In this document: positions 60,950-64,000 of the stretch, piece after piece | Layout: each line of letters begins with the position of its first letter | How positions within the stretch are numbered: the first letter of the stretch is position 1 | Origin: Acidaminococcus timonensis | GTDB taxonomy: Bacteria; Bacillota; Negativicutes; Acidaminococcales; Acidaminococcaceae | Direction of reading: 5' to 3' | Assembly (NCBI RefSeq): GCF_900106585.1 | Contig: NZ_FNWH01000006.1 | Location: 930,001 to 994,000, forward strand | DNA length: 64,000 bases | Translations under genes and position numbers: made by a program | Notes under the pieces: model-generated | What the model saw: only the letters and a program-made list of their open reading frames with translations | Database searches by the model: none | Told to the model about the DNA's origin: nothing

Positions 60950-62209
60950 TTAGAACCGGCACTTGGCGGCGTACGCATGCCCTTCCAGGCCTTCGCCTTT
61001 GGCCATCCGGTTCACCAGCGGAGCAATCTTCCGGCTGGCTTCCGCCGTCATGCTCTGGTGGGTGCAGGTCTTCAGGAACGTGCCCACATACACACCACCG
61101 GTGTACCGGGCCGCCTTCACCGTGGGCAGGGTGTGGTTGGTGCCGGAGGCATAATCCCCGAACACTTCCGCCGTGTTGCCGCCGATGAACAGGGAGCCAT
61201 AGTTGTGGAGCTTTTCGATGACCCCATCCGCATCCTTCAGGTTCACTTCCAGATGTTCCGGCGCATAGCTGTTGGCCTTGTCGATGGCTTCGTCCAGGTT
61301 GTCCAGCAGCACCACTTCCCCGAAGGTATCCCAGCTCTGGCGGGCGATCTTCGCCGTGGGCAGCCAGGAGAGTTCCTCTTCCACCGCCTTGATGGTGTCG
61401 TTCGCCACCCGTTCACTGGTGGTCAGCAAAATGGCCTTGGCATTGGGATCGTGTTCCGCCTGGGCCAAAAGGTCCGCAGCCAGTACCTTGGGATCGGCCT
61501 GGTCGTCGCAGATCACCAGCACCTCGCTGGGGCCAGCCACGAAATCGATGCCCACCTGGCCGTAGCACTGCCGTTTGGCTTCTGCCACGAACTGGTTGCC
61601 AGGTCCTACGATCATATCCACAGGTTGAATGGTTTCCGTGCCGTAGGCAAAGGCCGCAATGGCCTGTACCCCGCCGATGGCGTAGATTTCATCGGCCCCG
61701 GCCAGGTCCATGGCCACCAGGGTGTGGGCGTTGATGTGCCCGGTGCCGTGAGCCACCGGAGAAGCCGCTGCAATCCGTTTCACCCCTGCCACCTTGGCCG
61801 GCGTGATCAGCATCATGGCCGAAGAATACAGAGGGAACCGACCTCCCGGCACGTAGCACAGGCAGGACTGGACCGGCAGTACCCGGTGTCCCAGGTGGAT
61901 CCCCGGCATGGGTTCAAAATCCGGCAGTTCCTTGATGGTGGCCCGCTGGGCTTCGGCGAACGCCCGCAAATTGTGCAGGGCCGCCTTCATATCTTCGATG
62001 TCCTGGGCCGGCACTTCCTTGTAGGCCGCTTCGATTTCTTCCTTGCTTACGCGGAACGCATCCCGCACATAGCCGTCGAATTTCTCGCTGTATTTCTTCA
62101 GGGCAGCATCCCCCTCGTTCACCACATCCTCGATGATGGCGGATACCGTGTTGCGCAGCTCCCGCCGGTCTTCCTTCGTCCGTTCCTTGCCTTCTTTGAT
62201 GTATTTCAT
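60950..62209 (-). CDS. Histidinol-dehydrogenase-family NAD enzyme
   Basis: A 419-residue zinc/NAD dehydrogenase of the HisD fold. Family marks: CYVPGGRFPLYSSAMMLITPAKVAGV, VDMIVGPGNQFVAEAKRQCYG, GIDFVAGPSEVLVICDD, LLAQAEHDPNAKAILLTTS, YAPEHLEVN (catalytic E-H), and SGTNHTLPT. No other his genes are near, and several positions (GTNHTLPT, VGPGNQFV) are a little off the classical HisD. It could be real HisD or a paralogue such as sulfopropanediol dehydrogenase (HpsN). ATG 62209 with GGGAGA. Confidence 0.82.
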   Translation of the reverse strand: MKYIKEGKERTKEDRRELRNTVSAIIEDVVNEGDAALKKYSEKFDGYVRDAFRVSKEEIEAAYKEVPAQDIEDMKAALHNLRAFAEAQRATIKELPDFEPMPGIHLGHRVLPVQSCLCYVPGGRFPLYSSAMMLITPAKVAGVKRIAAASPVAHGTGHINAHTLVAMDLAGADEIYAIGGVQAIAAFAYGTETIQPVDMIVGPGNQFVAEAKRQCYGQVGIDFVAGPSEVLVICDDQADPKVLAADLLAQAEHDPNAKAILLTTSERVANDTIKAVEEELSWLPTAKIARQSWDTFGEVVLLDNLDEAIDKANSYAPEHLEVNLKDADGVIEKLHNYGSLFIGGNTAEVFGDYASGTNHTLPTVKAARYTGGVYVGTFLKTCTHQSMTAEASRKIAPLVNRMAKGEGLEGHAYAAKCRF

Positions 62210-62375
62210 TGGTATGTCTCCCTTCTCCTCTTCCATTATAAAGGACTGGCGCCCAAACGCAAGGGCCAACCCCCAAATCCTGTTTCCAGGGGTGTTTTCA
62301 GATCATGGCTAGAGTATATCCGTTCCAGTACACTCCACGTCAACCCCACTTTTCTGGGGTAAAGTGCAAAAAATG

Positions 62376-62405
62376 TTGAGCAGACTCAAACTTTTAGGGT
62401 ATAAT
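62376..62405 (+). promoter_or_regulatory. Promoter pointing into R1 locus 9
   Basis: TTGAGC (62376-62381), 18-base spacer, TATAAT (62400-62405) on the plus strand. Confidence 0.6.
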
Positions 62406-62414
62406 AAAGCATCC

Positions 62415-63265
62415 GGACACAAGTCTTTGTCCTTCCCGCGTCTTTTGTCCTTCCCGCGACGGCTGTGACGAACAGGAACAGCCTGGTTCCGGGGGAAAGG
62501 GCGTCTTTTGTCCTTCCCTGAAAGGGAAGGGGGACCGTTGCGCATCAGCGCAATGGTGGATAGGTTCTTACACCGACCGTACGACTCTTTACTACCATTC
62601 TGCTGGATAGGTTCAAACACCGTTTCTAATTTTACATTGGGTGTGCTAACCCCCTACCCGCAAGCGGGCCCTTTCCCCCTTTCAAGGGGACACAAATCTT
62701 TGTCCTTCCCTGAAAGGGAAGGGGGACCGTTGCGCATCAGCGCAATGGTGGATAGGTTCTTACACCGGCCCTGCGAGTAACACCGTCTGCTGCCGGTTGT
62801 CCGGTGTGCTAACCCCCTACCCGCTGAAGCGGGTCCTTTCCCCCTTTCAGGGGGACACAACGCTTTTCCCCTTTTCCACAGGACTGGGAGACTCCTCCTC
62901 GTCGTCTCCGTCGCGGGGGACACAAATCTTTTGTCCTTCCCTGAAAGAGAAGGGGACCGTTGCGCATCAGCGCAATGGTGGATAGGTTTTTACACCGACC
63001 GTACGACTCTTTACTACCATTCTGCTGGATAGGTTCAAACACCGTTTCTAAATTTACATTGGGTGTACTAACCCCCTACCCGCAAGCGGGCCCTTTCCCC
63101 CTTTCAGGGGGACACAACGCTTTCCCCCTTTTCCACAGGACTGGGAGACTCCTTCTCGTCTCCGTCGCGGGGGACACAACGCTTTGTCCTTCCCTGGAAG
63201 GGAAGGGGGACCGTTGCGCATCAGCGCAATGGTGGATAGGTTTTTACACCAACCTTGCGAATTAC
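62415..63265 (-). repeat. R1 fold-back repeat array, locus 9 (reverse orientation)
   Basis: Three left ends (near 62650, 62815, 63070) and four right ends (near 62515, 62705, 62940, 63190). All right-end tips are TTGCGC-ATCA-GCGCAA. Long modules at about 62445-62505, 62865-62925 and 63120-63180. Inserted between a plus-strand promoter and the MerR gene, and between hisD and MerR. Confidence 0.9.
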
Positions 63266-63294
63266 CCACAATATCACCAGAAAGGAAACCATCA

Positions 63295-64000
63295 TGAAAA
63301 TCGGACAGGTAGGCAAAAAATACGGGATCTCCCGGGATCATCTCTATTACTACATCAACTATGGGCTGCTGGTGCCCCCCAAATCCGGCAAACAGTACAT
63401 TTTCGACCCGGCCACCCTCCACGACCTGGATACCATCCTGGCCCTGCAGCAGCTGGGCTTCACCCTGGCAGAGATCCACCACATCCTGTCCCTGTACCGG
63501 ATCACCGACGGAGAAAACGACGACATCCGGGAAGAACTGCTGCAGCTGTACCAGCATCAGAAAGAGAAATGCCAGCAGGAACTGGCCAAACTCCATGACC
63601 AGGTGGAAGGCCTGAACCAGAAGATCCGGGAACTGACCGCCCGGCAGAAAGGCCCCGCCCGGAAAGTGGGCGTGCCCCTGTCCATGCTGGGGCTGCTCGC
63701 CTGTCCCCGCTGCCACAAAGCCCTGGCCCTTTCCCAGGTGGCCATGGACACCCGGTACATCTACCAGGCCCAGCTGGCTTGTCCCTGCGGCTATCAGGCC
63801 CACATCCACGACGGCATCCTGATGACCGAAAACCGCTACACCGACAACGACGATACCCCCGACGTACACCGGCTCATGTACAAGGACCTGCCAGCCGGCA
63901 TGATCAGCCTGTTCCAGCAGGCCTGCAACTTCATGAACCGGCAGCTGGACGGGATGGACCTTTCCGGCAGCGTGGTACTGGAAACCTATGTGAACGCCTG
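63295..64000 (+). CDS. MerR-type regulator fused to a zinc ribbon and methyltransferase-like part (3' end outside window)
   Basis: At least 235 residues, open to the window edge. Residues 1-70: MerR winged helix (KIGQVGKKYGISRDHLYYYINYGLL; FDPATLHDLDTILALQQLGFTLAEI). Residues about 78-120: dimerising coiled coil. Residues about 137-180: a zinc ribbon (ACPRCHKAL, then ACPCGYQAH...HDGIL) like the one that precedes RlmA/UbiE-type methyltransferases. Then a segment ending SGSVVLETYVNA, likely the start of a methyltransferase core (motif I not yet reached). The ATG at 63295 has GAAAGG upstream. Fusions of this order are rare to my knowledge. Confidence 0.78.

Noticed and set aside
62273-62400. Minus-strand promoter of hisD (TTGACG...TATACT)
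   Set aside because: Spacing is 19 bases and the hexamers are imperfect; not firm enough to list as a feature.

Overview
The window reads as chromosomal DNA of a high-G+C, anaerobic, amino-acid-using diderm Firmicute. My best guess is a Negativicutes member close to Acidaminococcus; this is an inference. In favour: a single gene fusing IspH to ribosomal protein S1 domains, Firmicute-type gene sets (CodY, ScpAB, PheB-type ACT protein, DprA-TopA-TrmFO-XerC-CodY order), the hydrogenase maturase HydF, ferrous-iron uptake FeoAB, and a short relic that ends like an outer-membrane beta-barrel. No rRNA, tRNA, CRISPR array, integrase island or insertion sequence was seen.

Layout. 0-4.7 kb: exonuclease (partial), metal-binding HMA protein with its own promoter, a T-box-controlled YkvI-type carrier, and two coupled secreted cell-wall enzymes plus a small exported protein. 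4.7-17.7 kb: an accessory-looking stretch where genes are separated by arrays of an unusual repeat (family R1): an Rpn-type nuclease, panC with a PanS-like carrier, an aromatic amino acid permease, an M20 amidohydrolase with a YfcC carrier, and a 1061-residue PLD/helicase/DUF3427 protein. 17.7-23.8 kb: OYE reductase, fluoride channel CrcB, pseudouridine synthase, class II aldolase, TetR regulator, AEC carrier, argC. 24.8-29.6 kb: metal homeostasis (Zn/Cd-type P-ATPase with separate HMA protein; FeoAB). 29.8-33.9 kb: cupin/TIGR04076 pair and the threonine operon (PheB-like ACT, hom, thrB). 33.9-45.2 kb: a long minus-strand core operon running from an M50 protease through scpAB, rluB, baiN, cmk, plsC, ispH-rpsA, fni, der, plsY to gpsA, which joins membrane lipid synthesis, isoprenoids, chromosome condensation and ribosome assembly. 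45.3-52.4 kb: dprA-topA-[R1 array]-trmFO-xerC-codY. 52.6-64 kb: hydF, a DUF2939-like membrane protein, an HD phosphohydrolase, an M-box-controlled MgtA with a tiny 41-residue membrane protein behind it, a membrane methyltransferase, a HisD-family dehydrogenase, and at the right edge a MerR-type protein joined to a zinc ribbon (partial).

The most unusual content is non-coding. R1 is a roughly 170-250 bp fold-back element present as nine tandem arrays (about 19 units). Its two ends are imperfect inverted copies of each other, its stem tips differ between loci yet stay paired (compensatory change), and each end can carry either a short or a roughly 45-bp loop module. R2 is a smaller family: one or two terminator-like hairpins linked by a TAGTGAC-repeat linker, again with compensatory changes. 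Other signals worth following are a T-box, an M-box followed by a hairpin covering the mgtA ribosome site, a terminator in the feoAB leader, and two operator-like palindromes at metal genes.
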